The notes under the pieces are model-generated. The model saw nothing but the letters and a program-made list of their open reading frames with translations. It made no database searches and was not told where the DNA came from. Position numbers and translations under genes: made by a program. From positions 27,691,493-27,755,492 of the forward strand of contig OX419759.1 of assembly GCA_948567375.1 (NCBI GenBank): DNA of 64,000 nucleotides, read 5' to 3'. Numbering within the stretch: the stretch's first letter is position 1; each line of letters opens with the position of its first letter. This document shows positions 24,061 through 36,439 of this stretch, piece by piece. Source of the stretch: Lunularia cruciata. Taxonomy: Eukaryota > Streptophyta > Marchantiopsida > Lunulariales > Lunulariaceae.

Positions 24061-24995
24061 GTTCCTAGTAGGTGACTTGAAATCTCCTACTAGGATTTTT
24101 CATTCCCCTTATTAATGTGCTTCACAGATTCCATTTGGGCAATTTTTCAAGGTCAATCATTCCTAAGTGGACATTCAACAATGCAATGTCCAACTTGGCG
24201 ACAATAAAAACAACCACCATTTTTTGTTACAATCTTTCTCTATCCGTTGTACCAAGTGGTTTTTGTTGGATAACATCAATCTCCATTGGTGTTAGTTACT
24301 CCACCCGTGTGTAGTGTATTGGTAGGTTTTTTGTAGGTCAAGGTCGAGACCAAGTTGTCACAACCAAGGAATCAAAGCACTCATCCAACTGCATGGCTTC
24401 TTCTACATTTTGTGGCTCTTGCATGATCACCTCCAATTTTGTTTGTGACTTCAAGCCCGTCACAAATTGATCCAAAACTAACTTCACCTTCTTCTATATC
24501 TGGAATCCGTATGATGATGTTCTGGAATTGCATGATGTAGCTCATTACAAAGCCAATTTGCTTCAACTCTGTCAACTTATCTCATGCAGTTCGTGTGGCG
24601 TTTAAAGCTTGCAATTGACCAAATATTGCATTCTTGAATTCTACTCACGTCAAGATTGGTACAATAATTTGTTGTTCAGCTCGCTCTACTCGGAATTGCC
24701 ACCAAAGTTTTGCCACTCCATCCAATTGGTTAGAAACCAAAGAGAATCTATTTTCATTCATCTTGCAGATTAGTAGCTTCAAAGTAACGTTCACAGTCAA
24801 ACACAAGATTCTCCATTATGCCCGGGAAACTCTTGCCTTCAAACACCTTGGGTTTTGGAAATCAGATTCAATCGTCTCCATCTCAAACTAGTGCTCTCTT
24901 GATGTGTTCTTGTTGTTGATGGTCTCGTTCATCCAACAATCAAGTAAGGTGCTTGATAATGTTGGGTATTGCTACCATGGCACGCATTGCTACTC
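24061..24995 (-). pseudogene. Element 2 gag with zinc knuckle
   Basis: Gag remnant starting near 24.99 kb and ending before the protease. A CCHC knuckle CFYCRQVGHCIVEC lies around 24.19-24.23 kb, equivalent to that of element 1. A part of the capsid-like region (YIMQFQNIIIRIPDIEEGE) is readable near 24.5 kb. Several stops interrupt it. Confidence 0.8.
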
Positions 24996-25244
24996 TATAC
25001 CACTTCTCTTAGTTTATCTAATTTATTAACACATAGATGCAATATGTCCACCATTCTCCATAAGTTATAACCAAAAGTATCAAGGGTTTCCTCAAATAAG
25101 GTGATCGCATGCAAAAAATCTTGCACACAATGTGAGGTGATGAATTGTGTGAAATGATGCTTGGGGAGTACTTGGATACAAAAATCTCAATGGTTTGGCA
25201 GAAATCAATTTGGTGGTCCATAAATTCCATCCATTCCATTCCTA

Positions 25245-25255
25245 CTCTGATACCA
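25245..25255 (-). other. Element 2 primer binding site (initiator tRNA-Met)
   Basis: TGGTATCAGAG on the minus strand, one base inside the 5' LTR, is complementary to the 3' end of plant initiator methionine tRNA, the standard primer for minus-strand DNA synthesis. Confidence 0.9.
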
Positions 25256-25256
25256 A

Positions 25257-25680
25257 TGTAAAAGATCGAGACCAAGGAGAGAAATAGGAGAATGGAAGCT
25301 CACATTGAGACATTTGAATGAGGGAAACTCCAAATGTCTAGCATGACTTTAGCTTTGGTATTTATAGAGAGCATACAAGGCTCTTGAAAAACTTCTCAAG
25401 AAGATTCCTTGAGCCACTTTCTTGGAGTGCAAGCCAAGTTAATAGAGAAGCTTCTCAAGAAGTTTCTTTCTAGAAATTGTCTACTTGGCTTGCAAGCTAA
25501 GCTAGTTGGAGCTTCTAGAAGCTTCCTTCTAAAAGCTACTTACTTGGGTTGCAAGCTAAGCTAACCGAGAAGCTTCCCAAGAAGTTTCCTAGATATTTCT
25601 AGAATATTCTAGGCTAATTTGTCCTATTTGCTATTTCATTAGACATAACTAACTTTGTTGCTAAATTCCATGTTGTTACA
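25257..25680 (-). repeat. Element 2 5' LTR
   Basis: A 424-base LTR starting TGTAACAACATGG and ending CTTTTACA on the minus strand. A TATAAATACC promoter-like box and GAAGCTTC-rich repeats are shared with the other LTRs of the family. Confidence 0.9.
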
Positions 25681-25685
25681 ATTAA

Positions 25686-25960
25686 GGTTTGTTGCAAGGG
25701 AGGTCAAGATTTTGCTAGGGTCTTGCCTAGGTTTTTCTATGTGGGTCAAGGCAGAAGGGTTTTACTATAGGTACATTAGATTTCTTTTGCATAGAAGTTC
25801 CAAGGGGTTTGTGGTTTTGCTAGGGTCTTGATTATGTTTTGCTACTTTGTTACCAAGTAGTAAGGGTTTTGCTGCATATGAGGTCAAGATTTAGAGTTTT
25901 GCTGTAGATAATTAAGGGTTTTGGGTTTTGCAAAGTGGTTGTTAGGGTTTCACTAGGATC
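25686..25960 (+). repeat. TTTGCTAGGG-type repeats right of element 2
   Basis: Continuation of the tract at 19848-20135 after the ATTAA duplication. Variants include TTTTGCTAGGGTCTTG and GTTAGGGTTTCACTAGG. Confidence 0.6.
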
Positions 25961-26583
25961 CCATCATAAAAACACCACAAAATTAAGAAATTGAAGATTG
26001 AAATTTGACATTGAACATTTGAAATAAAAAATTGTACATTTAAAATGAAAACAACTATAGCCACTTTTATAACAAAGAGTCTAGATCAAATTCTTGCATT
26101 CCCTCCATAGAACTCCTAATTTGATCTTTATACATTCATGAACATCTAATGAAAGTCATGTTATTTGACATCCATGGTGTCCAATCAACCAATCTCACTT
26201 GTGAAAATCTTCCATATTGGGCGTGTCACAAGATTACTCATAATAAAAAATAATTTCCAATTTTCTTTCAAAAACTCTCCCAAATTTTACAAAAAACTCT
26301 CTTTTAAAAGCTCTCCCAATTTTTGTGAGAATCCCATACAAACTCTCTCCCAAAATTTCTCCAAATAATGTTGTGTAAATGCTCTTCCAAGATCCATGAA
26401 CTCTTGCATCAATCCTTGTTCTGGCCTTTATGAAAGTCTTCCAATTCTTGCAACTTCAATAGCAACCTCCTTTCCGTTCTAAACATGCTCCCAAATGTTT
26501 CTTTTAAACCCTATGGTCCTTCACTCTCTTTCTTGGAATTTCAAACTCTAAAACTCAAACCCTTTACCTTCCCCTTTCCCTCC
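25961..26583. other. AT-rich spacer between elements 2 and 3
   Basis: No coding content was recognised. AAACTCTCCCAAATTTT-like repeats occur around 26.26-26.36 kb. Confidence 0.5.
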
Positions 26584-26588
26584 CAAAT

Positions 26589-27354
26589 TGTAAACTTCCA
26601 AGGATAAGAGACCTTAAGAGAAGCACAGGACAAGAAACACAAGCTTCACACTCAATCCTCCGATGCCCCAAAGGAGCACCTTGACTATATAATATAGCAA
26701 AGGAGACTTTCCTAAAAGAAGCTCCATGCTTGAATCCAATACATGGATTAGTGACATGTCAGCAAGCTCTACCCTTAGGCTAGTTGCATGCTAACTAAAA
26801 TGTCACCCTTAGGGTGACATGTTAGTTTTGATCCTATCTAGTTGGTCAAACTATCTTTGACCAAAGAGAATCTTTGGAGAATCTTCTTGTAGGAAACTCC
26901 AAATCATGTGGGTGAGGTATCATTGGAAAGCTCTCTATGAGGCAAACCTAGGGTAGGGAAGGCAAGCCTTTCTTCCATTGCAGGGAGGAGAACTACACAT
27001 TTTTGAAGCCTAATTTATCCGTTTAGGTTTCTAAAATTGACTAAAGTTTTCAAGCTATTACTGGCTCTTGCCCTATTAGTAGAAGTAATCTCAAGGTGAT
27101 ACCTCTATCTGATCTATTTACTCCTTATCTATAATATCCTCCTAAATTTTAGCAATCCGATTTTCACCTCTAGATCATATGTCTAGCTATTGGTATTACA
27201 TTTTCAAGTTGTTTTTGGCTCTTGCTCTATTAGTAGAAGTGCTCTTTTTGTGACATCCCTATCTGATCTACCCAACCCATCATACCTAATATCCTTCCAG
27301 ATGTTACAAGTCAATTTTCACCTCTAGATAATATATCTAGTTATTGGTATTGTA
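26589..27354 (-). repeat. Element 3 3' LTR with internal duplication
   Basis: A 766-base LTR. On the plus strand it begins TGTAAACTTCC and ends GGTATTGTA (other copies end GGTATTACA). Its right part contains two roughly 150-base direct copies (about 27047-27205 and 27206-27354), each with CTATTAGTAGAAGT, ATCTGATCTA, CACCTCTAGAT and a terminal TATTGGTATT. The same duplication is present in the other two LTRs of this family in the window. Confidence 0.9.
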
Positions 27355-27372
27355 AACTTCCCCCCTTTTAAG
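27355..27372 (-). other. Element 3 polypurine tract
   Basis: The minus-strand run AAAAGGGGGGAAG lies directly before the 3' LTR, as required for plus-strand priming. Confidence 0.8.
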
Positions 27373-30300
27373 ATGTAACGTCCTTGTTGCAAAGTTGTTG
27401 CTCAAAGGATTTCACTAACATTGGTGCATTGGTCAAATTAACTACTAGCTCCCATGTTGCCCCATACAATAGATACCCTTTCCCATGTATGAGATATTCC
27501 ACATGTGGATGGTAAGTACCATGGATGCATTTTTGGAGAATGCATTCAACTTCATATTCCTCTGTGTCATGAATGAGTGTTGGACAAGGTCAAATTTCTT
27601 GTATGGAAGAAAAGTGTGGCAGTTGGGACTTATTTGCATAGTAAGGACACATGGAATGCTGGATGGATCTTCATGTGTAGTAGTAACTCTACATGATAGG
27701 CCATTGCTTCAATTTGAAAAAGGATGGGAAAAGGTCCAACAAAATGAGGTTTGAGCTTGGCCATAGCCAGATTTGATCCCCACCATTGAACTCTAGGTGC
27801 CAACGATGTGCATCTGCATATTATTTCTGTTGATTTTGAGCAATATGCAACTTATTTTTGGCATTCTCCACTCTTTGTTAGATTTTGGAAACAAAAGTGT
27901 TGGCAACATCCATCAAGCGGGTCTTCATCAAGCTCAAAGATGTGAAAGGATGCTCTCCATACATGAGGAAGAATAATGTGGCTTGTGTGGATGCATTCAT
28001 TGAATTGTTGTATGCTAATTCCACGAATGGGAGTAAGGTATCCCACCTATCTTACTCCTCTAAGGTGAAGCCCCGGAACTTATCTTCAATAGTGCAATTA
28101 GCCCAATCTGTTTGTCCATCAATCTATGGATGGTAAGCCAAGGATATGTCCAATTTGGTTTTGAAGAACCCAAAGAGCATTCTGCAAAACAAATTGGTGA
28201 ATTGAATGCCTCTATTAGTGATGGGTACTCTAGATAGCACATGGTGAGAAAAGACTGCATCTAAGTACAATTGAGCTAATTGTGGAGCAGTCACATCCTT
28301 GGTGGTAGGATGCAGATGAATCATTTTGTTGAGTTGATCAACAAAGACCATGATTGAATCAAACCTGAAGGAGTCTTGGGCAATTCACAAACTAGATCTA
28401 TGCTTACCTATTTACATCAATTGTGTAGGAGTAGAAAGGGGTTGAAGGAGTCATATGGGAGGTTGAGTAGAAGCTTTATTCTGCTGATAGAGTAGGCAAC
28501 TTTGAGCTATAACACACATTTATGCATGTGTGTGGTATTGTGATATTTAGCTTGGTATTACAAGTACTTGAGAGATATTATTTATATAGAGATAAAGGAT
28601 GATTCTACATTAGTCATGATTAGCTAAAGTTAGTCATAGCTAAGATAGAGGGGACCTTACTTTAGAGGAAGTAGAAAAGATGAGCACCACTATTTTGGAT
28701 TTTAGTGTGTTGACTTGGTATTATTCCTAGGTGTTTGGCTTTGAGGAAAGAGTTGAGAACTCTTGGGACCGCAAGCCTTTTTGTTTTGGATTCTTCTTTA
28801 GTCCAAGGATAGCCCATGTGAAGGAATCCTTGACTTAGTGGTTGGGTCAAGATAAGACCATATGCTTAGGGGAATATGCCCATGTGAATGGATATTCCTT
28901 TCTACTTTTTGACTTTACTTGACTTTTAGCCTAGTAACTTGAGTTACTCCTGTAATTAGTAACTTTGGTGCATAACTATTTCACAAGTATATAAACAAGG
29001 GATGAGGAGGTACTCATCATCTTTTCATTTGCAACTATCTCTCTCTCATTGAGTTCTCTAGTGAGCAATGTCTTGAGTCTTGGAGTGTTAGCCTTGGAGG
29101 AGTATGATGGAGTTGGGGTTCCTTGCCTTCTTAGTCCATGGTGCGCTATCATAATAGCCATCAGAGGTTCATCCTAAGTGAGAGACATGCCGGTTCACAA
29201 AGCATACTCCATCAAATCATTGCTCATCTTGAGCCAATATTAATGGCATTTTGTTGCATCCAAAGTTTTGTCCAAGCCTACGTGACCTACAATGGCGGAA
29301 TCATGACATTCCGCTAGGATGATGGTTCTAATGTTTGGTCATTTGGGATCCATAACCTACTATTACAAAAAGTGAGTCCTTGGGTACTAGTGATACCAAA
29401 TGATGATTGAGCTCCTACAATCAATGGATCAATTTTAATATCAGCAAGACTCTTTGGCCAAAATTTAGAGTTCATCTTGACCTTTACTACCAGATCGTTT
29501 GCCATAGGCATTCAAGAACCAATCTCCCAACTGGTACTTGCCTTCCATATATGTGATTGTCATATTAAACCTTTGTCTCCACTCCACCCACCAAATCTAT
29601 CAATGAGATAGATATTTTTGTGTCTATAGGTAGACTAAAGGTTTGTAGTTTGTCTCTAATACAAATGCCTTCTTGCCAAGATAGTGCTTCCAATTCTTGG
29701 TTGCAAGAATAATAGACAACTCTTTTTGTTTGGTGATGTGATAATTACATTCTACTAATAATAGATTTTGAGAGAAATATGCAATTGGGTGCTATCCATC
29801 ATGCCACTCTTGTTGGAAAACTGCTCTTATTCCTATGCTTGATGCATCCATAGCCAACTTGATTGGCTGTTTTGGGTCATACCATTTCAAGATTGGTGCA
29901 TGTAGTAATGCATCTTTCAATTCTCAAAAGGCCAATTCTTATGCGGTTCACCACATTCATTTCTTCTCATTGCCAAGTAGTGTTGTTAGAAGTTGTGCAA
30001 CCTTGGAGAAGTCCTTCACAAATTAATGATAAGACCTCATCAATCCTAAGAAACTCTTTAGTTTAGTCTAGTCCTTTGGAGCACTCCATCTTTGAATGAC
30101 CTCTATTTTATCAATTAACACTTTGATATCTTTTGCACTTACTCTATGCCGCAAATTGTCTACTTCAGACTTGCCAAACTTGCACTTTGAAATTTTTGCA
30201 TACAGGTGATTTTATTGTAAAATCTGGAGGACTTCTCATAAATGTTGCTTGTGTTCCATCATTATCCTATTATAGACAAGGATGTCATCTAGGAAAATGA

Positions 30301-31350
30301 TAACAAGTTTATCCAAGTATAGATAAAATATGTCATTCATCAAACTCATGAAAGTGGTTGGTGTGTTGGTTGGGCCAAACGGCATCACCAGGTACTTGAA
30401 GTAGCCATACCTTGTTTGAAAGGCAATTTTATGGATGTCTTCCTCCACAATCTGGATTTGATTGTAATTGCTTCATAGGTCAAGTTTGGTGAAGTGTCTT
30501 GCTCTTGTTGAGTTGATTAAACAAGTCATCTATGCAAGGTAATGGGTATTTTTTCTTCACCATTTGTTGATTTAGACCTTGATAGTCAATGCACATGCAC
30601 ATTGTACCATCCTTTTTCTTCAAAAACAAGATTGGAGTCCCATATGATGATACGTTGGGTTGGATAAACCCTTTCTTTAGCATATCATCAATTTGAGCCT
30701 TACAGTCCTCCAACTCATGAAGTGATAGATAATATGGGACCTTACAATGAAATGTCGTAAGAATTATCTCAATTTTGTGATCTACTTTCCTTTTTGTGGT
30801 AATATTGAGGGTAGGTTGTTTGATAAGACATCTTGAAACTCATTGACCACATCAAGAACTTGTCCATTGAGTTATGCACTCAAGACTTCTCGTATAAGGG
30901 CCCCATGAAACATCTATCTGTCTTATAGATAGTTGTTGTCCCTATGACATACAAAGGTAATTCTTGCTTGTGTGCTCTTTCTTTAATCCCAATGATCTTC
31001 CATTGGTGAGTTCTCACTACTCTCTTCCTCCAATCTATCATGGAGTTGTAGTGCTCCATCCATGGCATACCTAAAATTGCATCATAATGAGCTAATCATC
31101 TCACTTGCCACTCAATTTCTTTTTGATACTCTCTAAAGAGAGTGTTACCTTTTTAAGTAATGATTCAATCCTCTCTATCTACCCAATAGGTAATTTTACT
31201 TCTTCATTCTCATCCTTCTCTAGATCCATCTCCAACCTTATTGCATCAGAGCAAGACAAGAAGTTCTTTGTTGCTCTAAGGTCTATTGACACTCTTACTT
31301 GATTGCCCTCTAGGACTCCATTTACATAATCAATTGTAAGTTTGTCTTCC
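27373..31350 (-). pseudogene. Element 3 pol: protease, RT, RNase H, integrase
   Basis: Decayed polyprotein on the minus strand. The protease end is seen as GMPWMEHYNSMIDW near 31.05 kb. Reverse transcriptase runs at about 30.15-30.76 kb with [32 protein letters not shown] and catalytic FLDD at about 30284-30295. RNase H is at about 29.3-30.05 kb. Integrase is at about 27.6-28.5 kb, with its zinc-binding part cut off by a putative solo LTR and a core containing MVFVDQLNKMIH near 28.34 kb. This pol differs clearly from that of elements 1 and 2. Confidence 0.85.
28529..29201 (+). mobile_element. Putative solo LTR inside element 3 integrase
   Basis: A 673-base stretch without pol homology interrupts the integrase zinc-finger region. 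It starts TGTGTGGTATTG after GCATG and is followed by GCATA, an imperfect 5-bp duplication. It holds a TATA-like AGTATATAAAC near 28.98 kb, as an LTR would. Its right end (TTCACAAA) does not close with a clean CA, so the exact boundary is uncertain. No second copy was found in the window. Confidence 0.5.
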
Positions 31351-32830
31351 TCACTCTCTACGCACTTGTCCTCTTCCTTTCCTTGCTTTTTTGCTTCTCC
31401 ATTGAGTTGGTAAGGTCATGAGGTACATTTATTGGTGTGATCTTTATTTTCTAATGTGATTTTTGTCTCTCCTCTTCAGTTCATTTCTCAATGTTGTTCA
31501 ATTATCACCTATATGGAGATCAAGAGCCTCTAGGAAATCAAGTACAACAATTGATGGTTAGGTGCCCAACTTGGCCGCAATTGTAACAACAATTTTGTTC
31601 TGCTCAAGTCTCTTCTCCCCATGGGACCCCATCTCTTCTTCCTTCAATCCGTCCTTATTCTCCTTGGAGTGGTCATACTCCTTGTTCTCAAAACCAAATG
31701 TTGCCCAATTCTATAGGGATTGGTCCACCAAAGTGTTGTGTTTTGGCCCGATTATGTTGAGTTGGGACTACCTCTTCACCTCCTCCAAGCACTCTTGCTA
31801 TTCTTTGAGCACAAGCAATGGTTTCAAAAACCATGCAAGAGTTTAGGGTTTTGTACCATTACTTCTTGGCAAATTTGCTTCTTTAATCCTCATTTGAAAT
31901 TATCTAGAGCTTTTGCTAGACTCATCTCGGTTATTGCAATATATAGATCAAGGAATGCTTTTGCATACTCTTATACACTATACTTTTGCTTCAACCTCCA
32001 TAGTCAGGTGCAAGCCATCTGCATAGAATCCATAGATTGGAAGTTCTTTAGTAGCTCTTCTTGCATGGGCATCCAAGTGACCTCTCGTCCTTCTTCTAAC
32101 ATTGATCGTTCCAAGCATCATACCATGTAAGGGCTTTATCAGTCAAGTACCCACATACAAACACACATACGGAATGATTGGTGATTTTACTGGTGAACAA
32201 TCAAAAGTATCAATTCATTCTTGAAATCTAATTCTTAACTACTTCCATGGACCGTTGTCCCTTTTAAGGCTTGATATTGCATGTACTCTTCATTTGTAGT
32301 AACAATGTGGCCTCATTATGGACCGGCGTCTATGTCATTAGCATTAATGACTCTCCATGTACTTCAATCACTGGTACTGGGTTTTGGGATGATTGCTCTT
32401 TGTGCATTGCTTGATCATTCTTGAAGGTACATACTTGAGTCTACAATGCACCCATGGTCATCTTGATCTCTTGAAACTCATTCAACGTCCCTTGCATTCT
32501 TTGCATCAACTCTTGCAACTATGGATCCATGATTCCTACACAACAATTGTTCAATTACTACTTCCTACTTCAATAGAGGATTAATATGATCACTCAAGAA
32601 GAGGCACAGACTATTGGGATCACCATTGGAACTTCAAACGCTATCACTTGTTGATAATATTCCTCACCAAAATTATATACTGCAAAATCCCTAAATATTA
32701 CTTTTGGTCTAAGCATATAATGGATTTCTACTTGAGTGTTAAAAAGGAGAGGATTTGGTATATTCAAATCCATCACAACAGAATGTAGATAATCAAGTCT
32801 CACTCCCTATCATAGATCATCACATGCAAA
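31351..32830 (-). pseudogene. Element 3 gag with zinc knuckle
   Basis: Decayed gag on the minus strand. A CCHC knuckle CYNCGQVGHLTINC lies near 31.57-31.62 kb. Upstream, fragments such as LTDKALTWYDAWN near 32.13 kb resemble capsid-type gag of Ty3/gypsy elements. Stops and shifts are frequent. Confidence 0.75.
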
Positions 32831-33120
32831 ATCACCAGGTTTGGTGAATTCATTATTATATCCATGAACTCTATTCCAAAATGAAAAATGAGATATACTC
32901 CCACTTGCTCATGCTAGATGTACATAATCTTGATATGGAATGGATTCAAGAATAAAAAATGGGGTGCCAAATATTGTCCTCTCAAAACCTCTATCCACTC
33001 CTCTCTCTAACACTCTCCTAATCTATCGATTGCGCTATGGTTTCTTTCTTCAAAAATTACTCAATCTTAATAGCCCATGATCTTCCAAGAAAGGTGATTG
33101 TCACGTTATTTATAATTTTA

Positions 33121-33538
33121 CATCTAGATTGCTTGGACATTGGAGTAACAATGATAGTAGTTAGAGGTATTTTGGTAGTTATTCATAGACTATTTTCCAA
33201 CATGAAAATTTTGTGTTTTGGGTACTAACTACATGGTGGGGCTCACCGTCACTTGCACCGTTGGGTGTGCCATAAGTGGGACCATTGGTGTAAGACCTAG
33301 GTCAAAATAAAGAGTATACCTTGGAAGTGCAGCTCCAAAGAGCTCACTTCTTTGTTGTTGAGCCTTTGAGTTCTTGGGTAGAGTGGACAAAAAGCCGGTG
33401 AGTGTCATATGGAGTCTCTTAGTAGAGTAGGTGTAGCTTGATTGTAATCAATACCCAGTTGTTAGCAGATTATTGAGTGACAAATCAAGTATTGATTTGA
33501 TTGACTGTAATTTGAGTTGTGTAAACAAACTGATTACA
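33121..33538 (+). repeat. Element 4 left partial LTR (3' part only)
   Basis: Matches 42138-42566 of the full LTR, from CATCTAGATTGC to the end TGATTACA. The first 127 or so LTR bases are missing on this side; a piece corresponding to them lies at the far right end (42567-42668). Confidence 0.85.
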
Positions 33539-34117
33539 ACAGAGTAGTGAGAGTCAAAGGGAAATTGGGTGCTAGAACTAAGGGTGGTGGTGGTATCTCC
33601 AAGCCCAATGGATCATGGTACCTTGATCGCAGTTCTGATTTCCTTAGGAGTGATTGTGCAAAAGCACTGATCAAAGTCGGAGCCATAGAGTTGATTTCAA
33701 GCGATTGTTGTGATTTTGAGCTCAAGAGGTGAACATAAGACCAATCTGATACAAGTTGAGGTCAAAAAGTGAAATTGAAAATGGAGTTTGGAACCCACCC
33801 CCGCAAATTAAAGATTGGTTGAAACCCATTTCTCCCAAGTGAAGAGTTACGTGAAGATTTGGCGGTCAGCTATTTTTGGGAATTTACATCAAATTTTATG
33901 CCAGATTTTATATCATATTTTATGTAGATTTTATGTCAAAGTTATGTCAGATTTTTGTGAAGGGCTTATGTCAGATTTTGGCAAGAAAAACTTTGATCCC
34001 ATTCTTGGTGATCCTCATAGCTTAGGAAATAGATAGGTATTTTGATTACGTCAAATGCGAAATGGTGGCAGAGTCAATCTGATTTTGATTTATGAGATAA
34101 AGGGTTTTCATCCAACC

Positions 34118-34503
34118 TTCTTGTGATTGGACCTCCTCCATTCTTTACTTCATGTTTGTGTGAGGTGCACTAAATTTAGAGTGTTGGTGCTCTGGTGTGC
34201 TCTTGGTAGTGAGGTTGGAGTGATGACCAGTCAGACTACTTGTGTTTCGCTCCGATGAGGCAAAAAGTGATGACTTGCAAATAGTGAGAGTGTGTGTTGT
34301 GATGGTAAGTTTCTTGTGATTGGACCTCCTCCATTCTTTACTTCATGTTTGTGTGAGGTGCACTAAATTTAGAGTGTTGGTGCTCTGGTGTGCTCTTGGT
34401 AGTGAGGTTGGAGTGATGACCAGTCAGACTACTTGTGTTTCGCTCCGATGAGGCAAAAAGTGATGACTTGCAAATAGTGAGAGTGTGTGTTGTGATGGTA
34501 AGT
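34118..34503 (+). repeat. Perfect 193-bp tandem duplication in element 4 leader
   Basis: Copies 34118-34310 and 34311-34503 appear identical at every base when read side by side. They contain TTGGACCTCCTCCATTC and TCGCTCCGATGAGGC. No reading frame is evident. In a heavily decayed element such identity means a very recent duplication, gene conversion or an assembly artefact. Confidence 0.95.
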
Positions 34504-34728
34504 TATAGGTTGCATTTTCCTCTAGTGTAGTTGTCATAGTTAGAGCTACATCAGTCAGTGATGTTTAGTTGGTGGTGTTTGCACTTGGTGGAGTATTTGC
34601 AAAGGTTGCAGTTCTTGGTTACTTTGTCACGATGGAGTTCTTTGGGAATTTTTGGAGGAGATAGCATTATAGTACATAGTGGGTTTACTCGGAGTGGCGC
34701 TCGGTATCAGCTTGTATCTTAGGTCCCA

Positions 34729-36030
34729 ATGAGAGAGGAGATTGTCTCTAAGTCAGAATTTGACATAGGAGTTGGTTTAGTTGAGAGTGGACTTGGTGTG
34801 TCTACACAGTTGTTGTGGGACATGCATGAGATTTATAGGGCCTCCAAAGGTCTTAAGCGTTACTCTGATACAATCAGTATCATTGAGTTGGATGACTTCA
34901 TCCAAGAGTTTGATAGTTTGTGTGATCGGCAATAGATGCAAAAACTGACGTTGTTCACACACTTCATGGCATGGAAGGGGTTATTTTAGCATTTGGAAGG
35001 TCCACCAATGGACTACTACCATGACTTTAGGAGAGCTCACTTGGAGGAGATTGAACTATAGAGATAGTATTTGGTCTTTGAACTATGTCTCCATCACTTC
35101 AAGCTCAATTTCTAGAGATAGATCGATTGTGCCTACAAGTTCTAACTCTAGTAACATCGGTGGATCTCTTAAAGATGGTGCTACTACAAGTGGAGGTACA
35201 ACTATAGGAGGTGGTGTAGTATTGGGTTTTAACCCCATGGTGGAGTTCTTCCAATTTTTAAGGCAGAACTACCAAGGAGTGCGGACCGACAAGTTGAGGA
35301 GCTTATAAGAGTTCCAATGGCAGGCTAGAGAGAGCTACATGAGGCATACACTTGCATGAGATGGCTGATCAATTTTAATCATCGATTTTTTGAGGCCCAA
35401 GCAATCTAATTTTGGTATGGGATATTGGATAAGGAGTTGTGACATCAAGTCCATGATGTTGTTACAAGCTACTTCACCTACTTTGGTTTGGTTGAGTGTA
35501 TTAAGCTCAACATGATGTAGGAGAGAGTGGTGACATCTAGATTTGGTAGCAAGACCTCATCGATAGCAATTACTTCTTCTAGAGTGCAACATAGTGCACC
35601 ATGCCATGTTGGTTTTTGAGGATAGGATGGACATCCCAGATCCTATGGAGCAAGTGGAGGGCATATTGTAGCTAGACCCTTACCTTCATTTTTAGGTCAG
35701 CAATTACTAGTGAGTGGTGGTGTTGCTTGTTGGACTTGTGGTGGATCTCATCACAAGAGAGAGTGCCATCAAGACAACGGACTTCATACCTTTGGTGCAT
35801 CATAGCCAGCACAAAGACAATGTGAGCATTGCCACAGATTTGGTCACACTAGTGACCGGTGCTTTGACCTACACCTAGAGTTATAGAGTGGTAGAGCTGC
35901 CATGGCAGGTAGTAGAGGAGCTCTAGGTCATGGAAGACGATGTGGTTGAGGTAGTGGTAGTGGATCCACACCTAGTAGAGATGTGGTACCTACTCTTACT
36001 TCTAATGCAGCCATGGCTATTTGCATCTAG
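34729..36030 (+). pseudogene. Element 4 gag with two zinc knuckles
   Basis: The gag frame begins near 34729 and has several TAG/TGA breaks. A readable part, YSDTISIIELDDFIQEFDSL near 34.88 kb, resembles a capsid-type gag. Two knuckles lie in the same frame: CWTCGGSHHKREC at 35728-35766 (C-x2-C-x3-H-x4-C) and CEHCHRFGHTSDRC at 35821-35862 (C-x2-C-x4-H-x4-C). A glycine/serine-rich tail follows. It would have packaged the element RNA. Confidence 0.8.
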
Positions 36031-36439
36031 TAGTTGGAGCAAAGATTGGCTAGCATGGCCATAGCTCAAAGAAGATCAGATTTGGGTGCTGAGGCTTCCA
36101 CCTCATATGCATGTGATAGAGACGCTTTGGATTTCATGTGTGGAGCAGCATAGGTAGATGCATTTGCCACAATGACTAGGAGTGCAATACATGCTCTAGA
36201 GCCCAGAGGAGCATCAATGGAGTTGGACCCATAGAGAGGAGAGGCTGGTAGACATGTCAGACTTCTCCCGGTCTTTTACACTCTTTGAGGCACTCAGACA
36301 ACATCCATGGCTCATAGACATCCTAGTGCAAGTGTGGTAGGTGGGGATGGGATGCATGATGGACTACCTATTAGTCAACTACCTACTACTACACCGACGG
36401 AGTCTAGCACAATATTGGGGGTAGCTTAGTTGATTATGC

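Larger units (their letters stand above)
20141..25680 (-). mobile_element. Element 2: Ty3/gypsy chromovirus, minus strand, with perfect TSD
   Basis: A 5.5-kb LTR retrotransposon whose LTRs read TGTAACA...TTTTACA. The 5-bp duplication ATTAA is perfect on both sides (20136-20140 and 25681-25685). The primer site TGGTATCAGAG lies one base inside the 5' LTR and the polypurine tract sits against the 3' LTR. Gene order is gag with zinc knuckle, protease, reverse transcriptase, RNase H, integrase, chromodomain. It is the same family as element 1 but in inverse orientation. Stops and frameshifts are present in all parts. Confidence 0.95.
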
